Positions 54,243 to 63,761 of a stretch of 64,000 nucleotides of DNA are shown piece after piece (position 1 is the stretch's first letter; every line of letters begins with the position of its first letter). A program made the translations under genes and the position numbers. The notes below the pieces were generated by a model. That model searched no databases and was not told the DNA's origin. It saw nothing but the letters and a program-made list of their open reading frames with translations. This DNA comes from Lyngbya sp. CCAP 1446/10 (GTDB taxonomy: Bacteria; Cyanobacteriota; Cyanobacteriia; Cyanobacteriales; Microcoleaceae): the NCBI RefSeq assembly GCF_026130175.1, contig NZ_JAIGNI010000002.1:124001-188000 (forward strand). The letters run 5' to 3'.

Positions 54243-55508
54243 ATGACAGTCGATATTTTAATCCTCTCCAACGGGCCCGGAGAATTAGCAACTTGGGTGC
54301 GTCCCGCCGTGCAAGCATTGCGCCAGCAATTGGCAAACAGGGGCACAGAAGCCCGAATTTCGGTGGTGCTGTCCCCCTGTCCGCACGCCACGGGGAAAGA
54401 AGCAGAAATCGCATCTTCCTACCCAGAAGTGGACAGAGTGCAAGCACCGGAGCATTTTATGCGATTCTTATTATCTGGCAAAACTGCGGAAAATTGGGAT
54501 TGGTATAAAACCGGAGTTGTTTTATTTTTAGGCGGCGACCAATTTTTTACGGTTGTGATTGGCAAAAGGCTAAAATATCGGACTGTTACTTATGCGGAAT
54601 GGGACGCCCGGTGGTATCGCTGGATTGATAAGTTTGCGGCGATGAAACCGGAAGTTTTTGCTAAAGTTCCGCAAAAATATGCTGATAAATTTGCAGTTGT
54701 GGGAGATTTGATTGCAGAAGTAGGCGATCGCAAATCGGACGCAAAAGACGGCGCACCGCCCCCACTAGAAATAGAGTTAATTGGATTGTTACCCGGTTCT
54801 AAAGCGGCAAAATTAGCTTTAGGTGTACCGTTATGTTTGGCGATCGCGCAATCGATCCATCGCATCCGCCCTCAAACGCGCTTTGTAATTCCCGTTGCTC
54901 CCACCTTAGACCTGCAAACTATAGCAGGTTTTGCCGATCCAAAACAAAATCCCTGCCTGCACTTATTTAAAAACGCCAGCGCCGAACTGCATTTAACAGA
55001 AACGCCGTTTTTGCAGACAGCAAATGGCTTACAAATAGAACTTTGGACTGAGACACCAGCCTATAATTTGCTATCAAAATGCAGCCTGTGTTTGACTACT
55101 GTGGGGGCGAATACTGCGGAATTGGGTTCGTTAGCTGTACCGATGATTGTGTTGATTCCGACGCAGCAGTTGGATGCGATGAAGGCTTGGGATGGTTTGC
55201 CGGGATTGTTGGCAAATTTGCCGTTAGTTGGTTCTGTTTTTGCAACTGGAATTAATTGGCTAATCTTGCAGTTGGGGAAGGGAAAGCTTTATGCTTGGCC
55301 GAATATCTGGGCTGGGGAGGAGATTGTGCCAGAGTTAATCGGGAAGCTGGAAGCGGAGGTTGTGGCTGATTTGGCGATCGACTATTTGAGCCATCCTGAT
55401 AAATTAGCACAAATGGGCGATCGGCTCCGCAGCGTGCGCGGCGAATCTGGGGCGGCGCAGAAAATCGCTGAATTGGTTTGCGAAGAAATCGATTTTATCA
55501 GTAATTAG
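54243..55508 (+). CDS. Lipid-A-disaccharide synthase-related protein
   Basis: 421 aa of the LpxB-related cyanobacterial family. The start MTVDILILSNGPGELATWVR, then YRTVTYAEWDARWYRWIDKF, FAVVGDLIAEVGD, GLLPGSKAAKLALGVPL and LTTVGANTAELGSLAVPMIV are characteristic. The protein is GT-B-like, and PGS at the UDP-binding helix resembles LpxB. True LpxB condenses UDP-diacylglucosamine with lipid X. This subfamily is separate from LpxB and its substrate is not established, so no gene symbol is given. Confidence 0.88.
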   Translation: MTVDILILSNGPGELATWVRPAVQALRQQLANRGTEARISVVLSPCPHATGKEAEIASSYPEVDRVQAPEHFMRFLLSGKTAENWDWYKTGVVLFLGGDQFFTVVIGKRLKYRTVTYAEWDARWYRWIDKFAAMKPEVFAKVPQKYADKFAVVGDLIAEVGDRKSDAKDGAPPPLEIELIGLLPGSKAAKLALGVPLCLAIAQSIHRIRPQTRFVIPVAPTLDLQTIAGFADPKQNPCLHLFKNASAELHLTETPFLQTANGLQIELWTETPAYNLLSKCSLCLTTVGANTAELGSLAVPMIVLIPTQQLDAMKAWDGLPGLLANLPLVGSVFATGINWLILQLGKGKLYAWPNIWAGEEIVPELIGKLEAEVVADLAIDYLSHPDKLAQMGDRLRSVRGESGAAQKIAELVCEEIDFISN

Positions 55509-55604
55509 TAATCCTTCCTTGCTACAAACTGCGACAAGGAATTTAGTTCAATTAGTATCAAAAATCGGTTAAAAACCTTTGTATCTATCGTTCACATCCG
55601 AGTC

Positions 55605-55690
55605 TAGATCCCCCTAAATCCCCCTTAAGAAGGGGGACTTTGAGAATACTCCTGTCCCCCCCTTTTTAAGGAGTGTGCCAGGGAGATCTA
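55605..55690. repeat. CCCCCTAAATCCCCCTTAAG dispersed palindromic element
   Basis: GATCCCCCTAAATCCCCCTT, AAGAAGGGGGACTTTGAGAA and CCCCCCCTTTTTAAGGAG form the same pattern as at 36557-36640. Its end reaches the stop codon of the Pmp3-like gene (55688-55690). Confidence 0.6.
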
Positions 55691-55859
55691 GCCCCGATCG
55701 TGCTTAGAAATTACCCAAATGGCGTGGACAATGCCGGGAATAAAGCCAAAAAACGTGAGCACCACGTTGATCCAAAAATCTGTGCCGATGCCGACAGTCA
55801 AAAATACGCCCAGAGGGGGAAGAAAAATGGCAGCGATTATGCGAACTAAATTGTTCATC
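55688..55859 (-). pseudogene. Pmp3/YqaE family small membrane protein, frameshifted
   Basis: The frame from ATG 55857-55859 gives MNNLVRIIAAIFLPPLGVF. After a six-A run (55800-55805 on the plus strand, T6 in sense) the homologous reading continues in another frame: TVGIGTDFWINVVLTFFGFI, PGIVHAIWVISKHDRG, then TAG. Together these would make a normal 56-aa YqaE/Pmp3 protein with two membrane helices, so one extra base in the homopolymer breaks it. Family members help membrane-potential and cold/salt tolerance. A genuine frameshift, phase-variable tract or sequencing error are all possible. Confidence 0.8.
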
Positions 55860-55897
55860 TCAGTTACTCCAAACGACTTTTCTCTTGCAATTTAACT

Positions 55898-56842
55898 TCA
55901 CTGACCGATAGACCCTTTCCCGAAAAACTTAGGCGGTGCTGCCATAGTATAAACTTCGGTTTCCTCAGCGATTACCCGCCGCAAGTGACCGGGAACTTGC
56001 ATCAACCCCAACAGGGTAATCCCATCTAACATCCGCAACCCGCCAGTTGTTTTTTCTGCCAGTATTTTGTCGGTAACTTCGGGTTCTGGCCGCGTGTTTA
56101 TTTCCTGGCTGGAAGCTATGGCAAAACCCCAAGGAGCTCCGTAGGTAGAAATAAAGCTGGTGCAGGATTGAACGTTGGGGAATACCGCTTTCAGGGTGTT
56201 GACAATGCGGGCGTGCATTTTCATTTCTGCTGGAGAAACTGGGCCCGCTTGCACTACAAAATATCCATTAGGCGATAGTATCTTGCGGACTTTTTCAAAA
56301 TACTCTTTGGTAAATAACTGGAAAGATGGGCCTTCTTCAATGGGATCTGACAAGTCAGAAATCACAATATCCCAATCGTTGTCAGTGTTGTCTAAATAGT
56401 CCAAAGCATCGCCGATTACTACTTCGCATCGGGGGTCGTCAAAGGCATTTTGGTGCATTTCTGGCAGGTATTCACGGCAAGCTTCTACTACTTCGCCGTC
56501 AATATCGATCATCACTACTTTTTCAACTGTTTTCCAGCGCAGCACTTCTCTAATTGTAGCTCCTTCGCCGCCGCCGAGAACCAGCACTTTTTTGGGCGAA
56601 CCGTGAGCAATCATTGCTGGGTGCACTAGGGGTTCGTGGTACAGAAACTCGTCGCCTGTACAAGATTGCCATTTGCCGTCTAAAACTAAGCCTTTACCGT
56701 AGGTGCCGGTTTGAACGACGTACATTTCTTGGTAGGCAGTTTTTTTGTAAGCGAGCACGCCGATGATGCCGTGAACGTAAATATCCCAAGGGGTAATGTA
56801 CTCGCTCATCCAAAAGTCTGCACGAACTTCGCTACCTGACAT
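55898..56842 (-). CDS. speE: Aminopropyltransferase (spermidine/thermospermine synthase family)
   Basis: 314 aa, ribosome site GGAG about 10 bases upstream. It transfers aminopropyl from decarboxylated S-adenosylmethionine to a polyamine. Residues ~20-60 form the N-terminal beta domain, and the Rossmann loop is KKVLVLGGGEGATIREVL. VMIDIDGEVVEACREYLPEM binds the adenosine, and the catalytic Asp lies in IVISDLSDPIEEGPSFQLFT. That motif, and VVQAGPVSPAEMKMHARIVN, are closer to plant thermospermine synthase ACL5 (GDLADPVEGGPCYxLYT) than to classical SpeE (DSSDPxGPA). The ~60-residue C-terminal extension is unusual. The symbol is the conventional one; product specificity is open. Confidence 0.88.
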   Translation of the reverse strand: MSGSEVRADFWMSEYITPWDIYVHGIIGVLAYKKTAYQEMYVVQTGTYGKGLVLDGKWQSCTGDEFLYHEPLVHPAMIAHGSPKKVLVLGGGEGATIREVLRWKTVEKVVMIDIDGEVVEACREYLPEMHQNAFDDPRCEVVIGDALDYLDNTDNDWDIVISDLSDPIEEGPSFQLFTKEYFEKVRKILSPNGYFVVQAGPVSPAEMKMHARIVNTLKAVFPNVQSCTSFISTYGAPWGFAIASSQEINTRPEPEVTDKILAEKTTGGLRMLDGITLLGLMQVPGHLRRVIAEETEVYTMAAPPKFFGKGSIGQ

Positions 56843-57277
56843 CTAATACTCTCCAAATGTAAACTGCTGTGTCGATGTTGTCACAAGTATTAAGTCTTAG
56901 CACAAAATGGTGCGGGTGTGTAAGTGCGATCGACACATTGGAGTTAAATTGATCGGGAACGGTATAATTTCCTTGCTGTTTGGAAGATTGCGAACCGTCT
57001 CCACCTTCCCATCGCACCTTCCGAGCACGCCTTCTGATCGCACCTTCACTTCGCAGTAAAAATCAATACTTTTGTGTCCGCGCGGGTTGTGTATAAAGTT
57101 GTTTGTCACAGGCAATTTGTTACAGGCAAATTATTCACCCTCAAGCGGCTGCTACAATTTGCCGATCGACCTTTATATTGACTAGATTGGTAAATATGGG
57201 CGATCGCACCACCTGAAAATAACTGTCCGCCTACCAGTATAATTTACGAATGAATCACCCTAGGCATACTTAAATAT
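56843..57277. other. Spacer between divergent genes
   Basis: 435 bp between the aminopropyltransferase and the binding-protein gene; it should hold both promoters. A direct repeat TTGTCACAGGCAA / TTGTTACAGGCAA lies at about 57102-57128, and a GCACCTT unit is repeated near 57015-57050. No supported gene. Confidence 0.45.
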
Positions 57278-58300
57278 ATGTTGAGAAATCCTCTGATGTT
57301 TGACCTCAAGTTTTGGAGAGAATTGAGTCTGAAACTCACAAAAAGGTTTACCCTTGGCATTGCTGCTGTAACACTGTGTACAGCCATATTAGCTAGTTGC
57401 ACCACAGCAGAACCCCCTTTGCGAGTCGGTGCCAATGTGTGGCCAGGGTTTGAAACTCTGTACTTGGCTCGCAGTTTAGGCTACTACGATCATACCCCCA
57501 TTCGATTAGTAGATTACCCTTCTGCTACAGAAGAGGTACGAGCCTATCGAAATGGAGAAATTGAAGCAGCAGGGCTATCTATCGATGAAGCTTTGGTCTT
57601 GGCAGCCACTAATCCCGATGTAAAAATTGTAGTTGTGATGGATTTCTCTAACGGTGGGGATGTGATTCTCGGAAAACCAGAGATTCAAAATGTGCAAGGC
57701 TTAAAAAACCGACCAGTAGGCCTCGAATCTACTGCACTAGGAGCTTTCATGATTACCCGTGCTTTAGAACAAAAAGGTATGTCACCTAAAGATATAAAAA
57801 TTGTCTCTTTAGGAGTATCAGAACATGAGCGAGCCTTTAAAAAGGGAACTATAGATGCAGTTGTTACCTTTGGCTCGGCTCGGACAAATCTGCTAGCATC
57901 CGGTGCAAAACTACTGTTTGACAGTTCGCAAATTCCGGGTGAAGTTATCGATGTCCTTGTAGTGCGCGAGGATGTAATTAACAACCAATCAAAGGCTTTA
58001 CAAGCTTTAGTTGACGGTCGGTTCCGTGCCCTAGATTACTTGACAAAAAACCCCCAGGATGCTGCTAGTAGGATTGCTCCCCGTACAGGAGTTACTCCAG
58101 AGCAATTCTTAGAATCTTTAAAAGGGCTGAGCAGTCAAGATCTGCAAGAAAACCAAAAATTACTAGGAAAAACAGACCCCTCATTGCTGAAGGGCGTCAA
58201 GCGATTGTCTCAAGTTATGTTAGACAATAAATTACTGCCTAAAGCGCTAGATCCCACTCCTTTGTTGGACGATAGGCTGGTCAAAAATGTGAAGTTGTGA
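57278..58300 (+). CDS. ABC-type substrate-binding lipoprotein (NMT1/SsuA-like)
   Basis: 340 aa. Lipobox AILASC (Cys41) follows a hydrophobic segment from ~24, and an alternative start at Met7 would not change the mature protein. Mature sequence LRVGANVWPGFETLYLARSL is typical of periplasmic binding proteins for nitrate, taurine/sulfonate or thiamine precursors. Other stretches are AAGLSIDEALVLAATNPDVK, GLKNRPVGLESTALGAFMIT and AVVTFGSARTNLLASGAKLL. No permease or ATPase follows. The next gene is a membrane histidine kinase, so it could act as its ligand sensor rather than in transport. Confidence 0.88.
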   Translation: MLRNPLMFDLKFWRELSLKLTKRFTLGIAAVTLCTAILASCTTAEPPLRVGANVWPGFETLYLARSLGYYDHTPIRLVDYPSATEEVRAYRNGEIEAAGLSIDEALVLAATNPDVKIVVVMDFSNGGDVILGKPEIQNVQGLKNRPVGLESTALGAFMITRALEQKGMSPKDIKIVSLGVSEHERAFKKGTIDAVVTFGSARTNLLASGAKLLFDSSQIPGEVIDVLVVREDVINNQSKALQALVDGRFRALDYLTKNPQDAASRIAPRTGVTPEQFLESLKGLSSQDLQENQKLLGKTDPSLLKGVKRLSQVMLDNKLLPKALDPTPLLDDRLVKNVKL

Positions 58301-58529
58301 ACTGAAATAAATTTTGGTTCTTGATAATAAATTTGTGTTTAACTTGAATTTTTAGGAGTTTATTTGTGGTTAGTGGCAAAAACAATTAAAAGTGATAATT
58401 GTTAACCTAATTTATGTGAAAAATTATCTGTTTATCCACCAAATCTAGCCGGGACAAATCGGGGTTTCTGGCACGCGGTGCGTAAGTCATGAATAATCTA
58501 TAATCTCAACTATTATCTAATTTCTAACT

Positions 58530-60635
58530 ATGAAACGATTTCCTTTTCCTCTACGTTTCTCAATTCCGGTCATTCTGCTGATTTGCGGTAGTTTGCTGGG
58601 TTTATTTTCTTTTCAACGGGAGGTAGATCAGTCCTACCGCCGGCAAGAAGAACAGGGAATGAGCAATTTGAAGTTTTCCACCAATCAAATCTCAGGAATG
58701 CTGGAATATTTGTACCGCAGAGGAGATGTTGAGGAAGTGGAAATCGCCATTAGCAAGTTGGGGAGCGATCGCAATATCCGCTTAGCCTTACTTTGTGATG
58801 AACATAACACAATAATTGTGGCAACTCGTTACGAATTGCGGAATCGCCCTGTCAGCGAAATCTCATTACCTAGCTATTTACCAGCAGAATTTTCCAAAGT
58901 TCGGGAAATCATGTCAGGAGAAGTCAAGCTTTCTCAAAATAGAGAGAGTATCAGGGCAATTTATCCGGTTTTGTTGGGGGCTAAGCCGGGAGAAGTTCGC
59001 CCTTCGAGAGTCGGGATTCTTTTGCTAGAGTATGATCTTTTGTTGGTGAAGCAGCAAGCTTATGCAGATGCTTTACAGCGATCGACTGAAACGAGTATTG
59101 GATTAGCTTTATTTTGCGTGATTGTCTGGTTGTTTTTTGAGAAAACCTTGACTGGGCGCGCTGCGAGGTTGGTAGCAGCGAGCAACAGCTTCAGCAAAGG
59201 AAAATTGGGCGATCGCGCCCAACTGGGAGGTTCTGACGAACTTGCTCAGATTGCAGCCGCTTTTAACCAAATGGCCGGACGCATTCAGTCCCATACGGAG
59301 GTGCTACAGGAGAGCGAGAAACGTTTCAGAACATTGGTTTCTAATCTCCCTGGTGCCGTTTATCGATCGGTATTCGATGCCGACTGGACGATCGAGTTTA
59401 TCAGTGATGCGATCGCAGAAATTTCTGGCTATCCCGCCACGGATTTTATTAACAATCGAGTTGTAGTTTTTAACAGCATCATCCATCCTGAAGATGCAGA
59501 AATGGTAGAAGAAATTCTCGATCAAATAATTCTCGATCAACCAGAGTATATGATCGAGTACCGCATCATGAGACAGGATGAAAGTGTGAGATGGGTGTCA
59601 GAAAAAGGTCAAGGCATATTCAATGAAAACGGCGAGGTTATGTGGCTTGACGGAGTAATTTTTGACATCACCAATCGCAAGGGCGCTGAAGCAGAACTTC
59701 ATCAAACCTTGCAACTTAAGGATGAACTTGCGGCCACTGCGACTGCTCAAGCTCAACAACTAGAACAAACTCTACAAAATTTACAGCAAACCCAGGCTCA
59801 ACTCATTCAAACAGAGAAAATGTCTTCCTTGGGTCAAATGATTGCTGGTGTGGCTCACGAGATTAATAACCCAGTCAATTTCATTCACGGCAATATCGCC
59901 TACGTTACTCAATACACTCAAGAGTTACTAATTTTTCTTGATTTGTACCAGCAGGAATATCCTAATCCCAGCCATAAAATTGCAGCGTTTATCGAGGATA
60001 GTGACCTTGATTTTATCAAGAAGGATTTGCCGAAAATCTTGGATTCCATGAAAGTCGGTACTGGCCGCATTCGTGAAATTGTACTAAGTTTGCGAAATTT
60101 CTCTCGCTTGGATGAATCTGACGTAAAAGAAGTTAATATTCATGAAGGACTTGACAGTACCCTGTTGATTTTACAGAGTGCTGTCAAGGCTCAAGCCAAT
60201 TTTGATGAAATTGAAATTGTCAAAAATTATGGAGATTTGCCGCCCGTTGAATGTTATGCTGGACAGCTAAATCAAGTATTTATGAATATTTTGAGTAATG
60301 CCATATATGCCTTGCACAATTCTGAAGACCAGGATTCAAACAAACAGAAAATTAACTTTCCTAGTCAGATTATAATTACTACATCTATTCAAGAACCAGA
60401 TTGGGTAAAAATCAGTATTAAGGATAATGGGCCGGGAATAGATGACGCAGTGAAGGCAAAAATTTTTGATCCTTTTTTTACGACGAAACCAGTAGGTAGA
60501 GGTACAGGTTTGGGACTGTCAATTAGTTATCAAATTGTTGTGGATAAACACGGCGGGAGGTTGGAGTGCATATCCAAAGTGGGAGAAGGGACTGAATTTG
60601 CGATCGAGATTCCGATCGCGAAATCCCTCAGTTAA
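58530..60635 (+). CDS. Membrane histidine kinase: sensor-HAMP-PAS-HisKA-HATPase
   Basis: 701 aa. TM1 (~8-26) and TM2 (~184-204) flank a ~155-residue periplasmic sensor containing [25 protein letters not shown] domain follows (~205-260; [18 protein letters not shown]). The PAS/PAC domain (~265-385; [20 protein letters not shown]) leads into a Gln-rich coiled coil. HisKA has [12 protein letters not shown] with His443, and HATPase has [24 protein letters not shown] and [10 protein letters not shown]. No receiver is attached. It lies 229 bp after the binding-protein gene and may be co-regulated with it. Confidence 0.95.
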   Translation: MKRFPFPLRFSIPVILLICGSLLGLFSFQREVDQSYRRQEEQGMSNLKFSTNQISGMLEYLYRRGDVEEVEIAISKLGSDRNIRLALLCDEHNTIIVATRYELRNRPVSEISLPSYLPAEFSKVREIMSGEVKLSQNRESIRAIYPVLLGAKPGEVRPSRVGILLLEYDLLLVKQQAYADALQRSTETSIGLALFCVIVWLFFEKTLTGRAARLVAASNSFSKGKLGDRAQLGGSDELAQIAAAFNQMAGRIQSHTEVLQESEKRFRTLVSNLPGAVYRSVFDADWTIEFISDAIAEISGYPATDFINNRVVVFNSIIHPEDAEMVEEILDQIILDQPEYMIEYRIMRQDESVRWVSEKGQGIFNENGEVMWLDGVIFDITNRKGAEAELHQTLQLKDELAATATAQAQQLEQTLQNLQQTQAQLIQTEKMSSLGQMIAGVAHEINNPVNFIHGNIAYVTQYTQELLIFLDLYQQEYPNPSHKIAAFIEDSDLDFIKKDLPKILDSMKVGTGRIREIVLSLRNFSRLDESDVKEVNIHEGLDSTLLILQSAVKAQANFDEIEIVKNYGDLPPVECYAGQLNQVFMNILSNAIYALHNSEDQDSNKQKINFPSQIIITTSIQEPDWVKISIKDNGPGIDDAVKAKIFDPFFTTKPVGRGTGLGLSISYQIVVDKHGGRLECISKVGEGTEFAIEIPIAKSLS

Positions 60636-60913
60636 GTTAATATAAGCTGTTTTTAGTTGACTGATGGACAAATATCGGCTAAAGACTCCTTCGTCTTGAA
60701 CACTCCCTCGTCTTGAACACTCGCACTTGGTATAATTCGGTAATTACCGGATTTGAGATGAAAACCCCTAGCGGGTTTTAGCCGATTATTGAGACGGTGA
60801 AAGGCATTGCACTGTCTTACTCTGTATTTCCTGCGATCGAAAACTGCGATATCGATCGATCGAGCTAAACTGAGGGATAATGAAAACTCCCTTTGACCGC
60901 GGCTCCTCCTAGT

Positions 60914-63490
60914 ATGATGTGCAACCCTATGTCTACTGTCACTTTTGGTTTGTCAACCCCTATAGCGGCAGAGGCCGGGGCATCCTACGGCAGCAGCGAA
61001 CCGCCCCAGCGCCCCACCGTGCGCGCAGAGTGGATCGAGGTGTTGGTGGACTCTCCTTTCAGGGGCGCGGGGGACTCGCCTGGGGAGGAAAACAAGTTAT
61101 TTACCTATCGTTTACCTGCGGAATTGAATGTGCAGCCGGGGGATATTTTGAGTGTACCCTTTGGCAGTCAACAGGTAGGGGCGATCGCGATTCGGTTCAT
61201 TTCTCAACTGCCAACCGACTTAGATCCGGCGCGGGTGAAAGATGTCGAAGATATTGTCAGCACTGGATTTTTCCCGCCTACTTATTGGGAATTGATCGAA
61301 CGTGTATCCACCTATTATTGCACATCATTAATTCAAGTAATTAGAGCCTCGCTGCCGCCCGGTTTGTTAAGCCGTTCCGTGCGCCGAATTAGGTTAATTA
61401 AAAGCGCCATTTCTCCAAATGCCGAAACATTTTTGAATCCCGCCGCCAGTCAAATCTTGCAATTGCTGCAAGCTCAAAAAAACGGCGATTACACTTGGAA
61501 ATATCTCCAGGGGCAAGTCAAGGGAAGTTATCGGGGATTGAAAGATTTATTGCAACGCGGTTGGGTAGAAAGTTATTTAGAACCGCCCCATCCTCCCAAA
61601 CCACAACTAAAACCGGCGGTGACATTAATTCCCAGTGCCTTTGTCACGGATTTAACCAAGCGGCAACAAGAAGTATTGGAAGTTTTGCGGCGGGGTGGCG
61701 GTGAAATGTGGATGAATGATTTGCTGAGAATTTGCAGCGCAAGTTCTTCGGTTGTCAAAAATTTGGAGCAAAAAGGTAGTGTTGTAATTGACCAAAGGGA
61801 AGTGCTCAGGGCCGATCGCGGAATTGCTCAATTACCCGATGCGCCAAAAAAATTAACTCATTTTCAAGCTGAAGCTTTAGCGTTTATTAACAGTTTTTTG
61901 GGATTCCGTCAAGTGCTATTGCACGGCGTTACGGGTTCTGGTAAGACTGAAGTGTATTTGCAGGCGATCGCCCCAATCTTAGCCAGCGGCAAATCCGCCC
62001 TCGTGCTCGTCCCCGAAATCGGGTTGACACCGCAACTTACAGACAGATTCCGCGCCCGTTTTGGCGAGCAAATTTGCGTGTACCACAGCGCCCTATCCGA
62101 CGGCGAACGTTACGATACATGGCGGCAGATGCTCGCTGGAGCCCCGCAAATTGTCATCGGCACGCGATCGGCCATTTTCGCACCATTACCTCACCTCGGC
62201 TTAATTATCCTCGACGAAGAACACGACAGCAGCTTCAAACAAGACCAACCAGCGCCCTGCTACCACGCCCGCACTGTTGCGAAATGGCGCGCCGAATTAG
62301 AAAATTGTCCCTTAATTTTAGGTTCCGCAACGCCCGCCTTAGAGACATTGGTGGGGACGCGCCGAGATTATGACTCGTTACCAACTATCCATTATTTATC
62401 ATTACCAACTCGCATTTATTCCCGCCCGATGCCGCCTGTGGAAGTGGTAGATATGCGGCAAGAATTGCGGCAAGGGAACCGCTCAATTTTCAGCGTTTCC
62501 CTGCAAAATGCCCTGGAACAATTGCAAGCAAGACAACAGCAAGGTATTCTATTTATTCACAGAAGAGGACACAGCACGTTTGTCTCTTGTCGGAGTTGCG
62601 GCTACGTGATGGAATGCCCGAATTGCGATGTTTCTCTTTCTTATCACCACATCGGGGAAGGAAGCGCGGAAATTTTGCGTTGTCACTACTGCAACCACAC
62701 GGAACGACACCCTCAAAACTGTCCTGAATGCAGTTCTCCTTACTTCAAAAACTTCGGTAGCGGCACCCAACGAGTGGAACAGGAATTAACGAGATTGTTT
62801 CCTGAATTGCGGGCGATTCGGTTTGATAGCGACACTACTAGAAATAAGGGCGATCACCGCCGATTGTTAACTCAATTTGCTAATGGGGAAGCTGATATTT
62901 TGTTGGGTACGCAAATGCTGACGAAGGGCTTAGATTTAGCTGGAGTAACATTGGTGGGAGTTGTGTCTGCTGATGGGTTGCTAAATTTATCGGATTATCG
63001 GGCTAGCGAACGGGCTTTTCAAACATTAACTCAAGTGGCGGGCCGTGCGGGGAGAGGTGACGATCCGGGGCGGGTAATTATCCAAACTTACACTCCCGAA
63101 CATCGGGTTATTCAAGCGGTGAGGCGGCACGAATATGCGGGTTTTGTGGAGACGGAATTAGCAGAAAGGGCCGCGTTGAATTATCCACCTTCGGGGCGGT
63201 TGATTTTGTTGCGGTTGAGTAGTGTTGATGCGGCGGAAGTTGCGGTGACTGCGGTACAATTGGCGTCTGTTTGTCGCGAATATATCGATCGACTTTCGGT
63301 GACTGGCTGCGAGATGTTGGGGCCTGCACCGGCGGCGATTATGCGGGTTGCAAATCGCTATCGGTGGCAGATTTTGCTGAAGTTACCTGTGGATGAGTCT
63401 GTGGATTTGTCGGATTTGATCGGGCTGCGCGATCGTACGCCGCGTTCTGTTAGTCTAACTATTGATGTCGATCCATTGAATTTTGGTTGA
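60914..63490 (+). CDS. priA: Primosomal replication restart helicase PriA
   Basis: About 858 aa from the ATG-ATG pair (MMCNPMSTVTFG). A TTG start at 60893 or ATG at 60929 are alternatives, since no clear ribosome site distinguishes them. The N-terminal DNA-binding domain (~40-150) is followed by a winged helix. The helicase has Walker A LLHGVTGSGKTEVYL and DEEH box LIILDEEHDSSFKQ, then GSATPALETL. The zinc-binding cysteines lie in SCRSCGYVMECPNCDVSLSY and RCHYCNHTERHPQNCPECSS. Helicase motifs QMLTKGLDLAGVTLVGVV and QVAGRAGRGDDPG are intact. It restarts stalled replication forks. Confidence 0.97.
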   Translation: MMCNPMSTVTFGLSTPIAAEAGASYGSSEPPQRPTVRAEWIEVLVDSPFRGAGDSPGEENKLFTYRLPAELNVQPGDILSVPFGSQQVGAIAIRFISQLPTDLDPARVKDVEDIVSTGFFPPTYWELIERVSTYYCTSLIQVIRASLPPGLLSRSVRRIRLIKSAISPNAETFLNPAASQILQLLQAQKNGDYTWKYLQGQVKGSYRGLKDLLQRGWVESYLEPPHPPKPQLKPAVTLIPSAFVTDLTKRQQEVLEVLRRGGGEMWMNDLLRICSASSSVVKNLEQKGSVVIDQREVLRADRGIAQLPDAPKKLTHFQAEALAFINSFLGFRQVLLHGVTGSGKTEVYLQAIAPILASGKSALVLVPEIGLTPQLTDRFRARFGEQICVYHSALSDGERYDTWRQMLAGAPQIVIGTRSAIFAPLPHLGLIILDEEHDSSFKQDQPAPCYHARTVAKWRAELENCPLILGSATPALETLVGTRRDYDSLPTIHYLSLPTRIYSRPMPPVEVVDMRQELRQGNRSIFSVSLQNALEQLQARQQQGILFIHRRGHSTFVSCRSCGYVMECPNCDVSLSYHHIGEGSAEILRCHYCNHTERHPQNCPECSSPYFKNFGSGTQRVEQELTRLFPELRAIRFDSDTTRNKGDHRRLLTQFANGEADILLGTQMLTKGLDLAGVTLVGVVSADGLLNLSDYRASERAFQTLTQVAGRAGRGDDPGRVIIQTYTPEHRVIQAVRRHEYAGFVETELAERAALNYPPSGRLILLRLSSVDAAEVAVTAVQLASVCREYIDRLSVTGCEMLGPAPAAIMRVANRYRWQILLKLPVDESVDLSDLIGLRDRTPRSVSLTIDVDPLNFG

Positions 63491-63515
63491 TTGGGGATGG
63501 ATAAGTGCGATCGGG

Positions 63516-63720
63516 CTAGATCCCCCCTAACCCCCCTTAATAAGGGGGGGACAAGAGCATTCTCACATTAAGAATGGGGCACAGGTGCACTCTCAAAGTT
63601 CCCCTTCTTAAGGGGGATGCGAGGGGGATCTGGCATCGGATAAAAGCGAGGAATCGTAGGGTGCGTCAGCTTCGACGATTGTATCAATAATCGACAATCT
63701 CCAAGCTGACGCACCTTAAA
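63516..63720. repeat. Two dispersed palindromic elements after priA
   Basis: 63516-63634 is a GATCCCCCCTAACCCCCCTT / AATAAGGGGGGG element ending CCCCTTCTTAAGGGGGATG. 63657-63718 is a GTAGGGTGCGTCAGC...GCTGACGCACCTTA hairpin related to the repeats beside the first Uma2 gene. The spacer between priA and the HigB-like gene holds only these. Confidence 0.65.
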
Positions 63721-63761
63721 GGCTGTAATACTTATCAAGCAAGGAATAAAATAATTATCTA

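Noticed and set aside
57102-57128. Possible riboswitch or operator upstream of the binding-lipoprotein gene
   Set aside because: Only a 13-bp imperfect direct repeat is visible, with no conserved riboswitch core or known regulator box.
60881-60913. Ten-codon leader frame before priA
   Set aside because: A GAGGG-preceded ATG opens a short peptide ending at TAG just before the chosen priA start. It could be a leader, but nothing else supports it.
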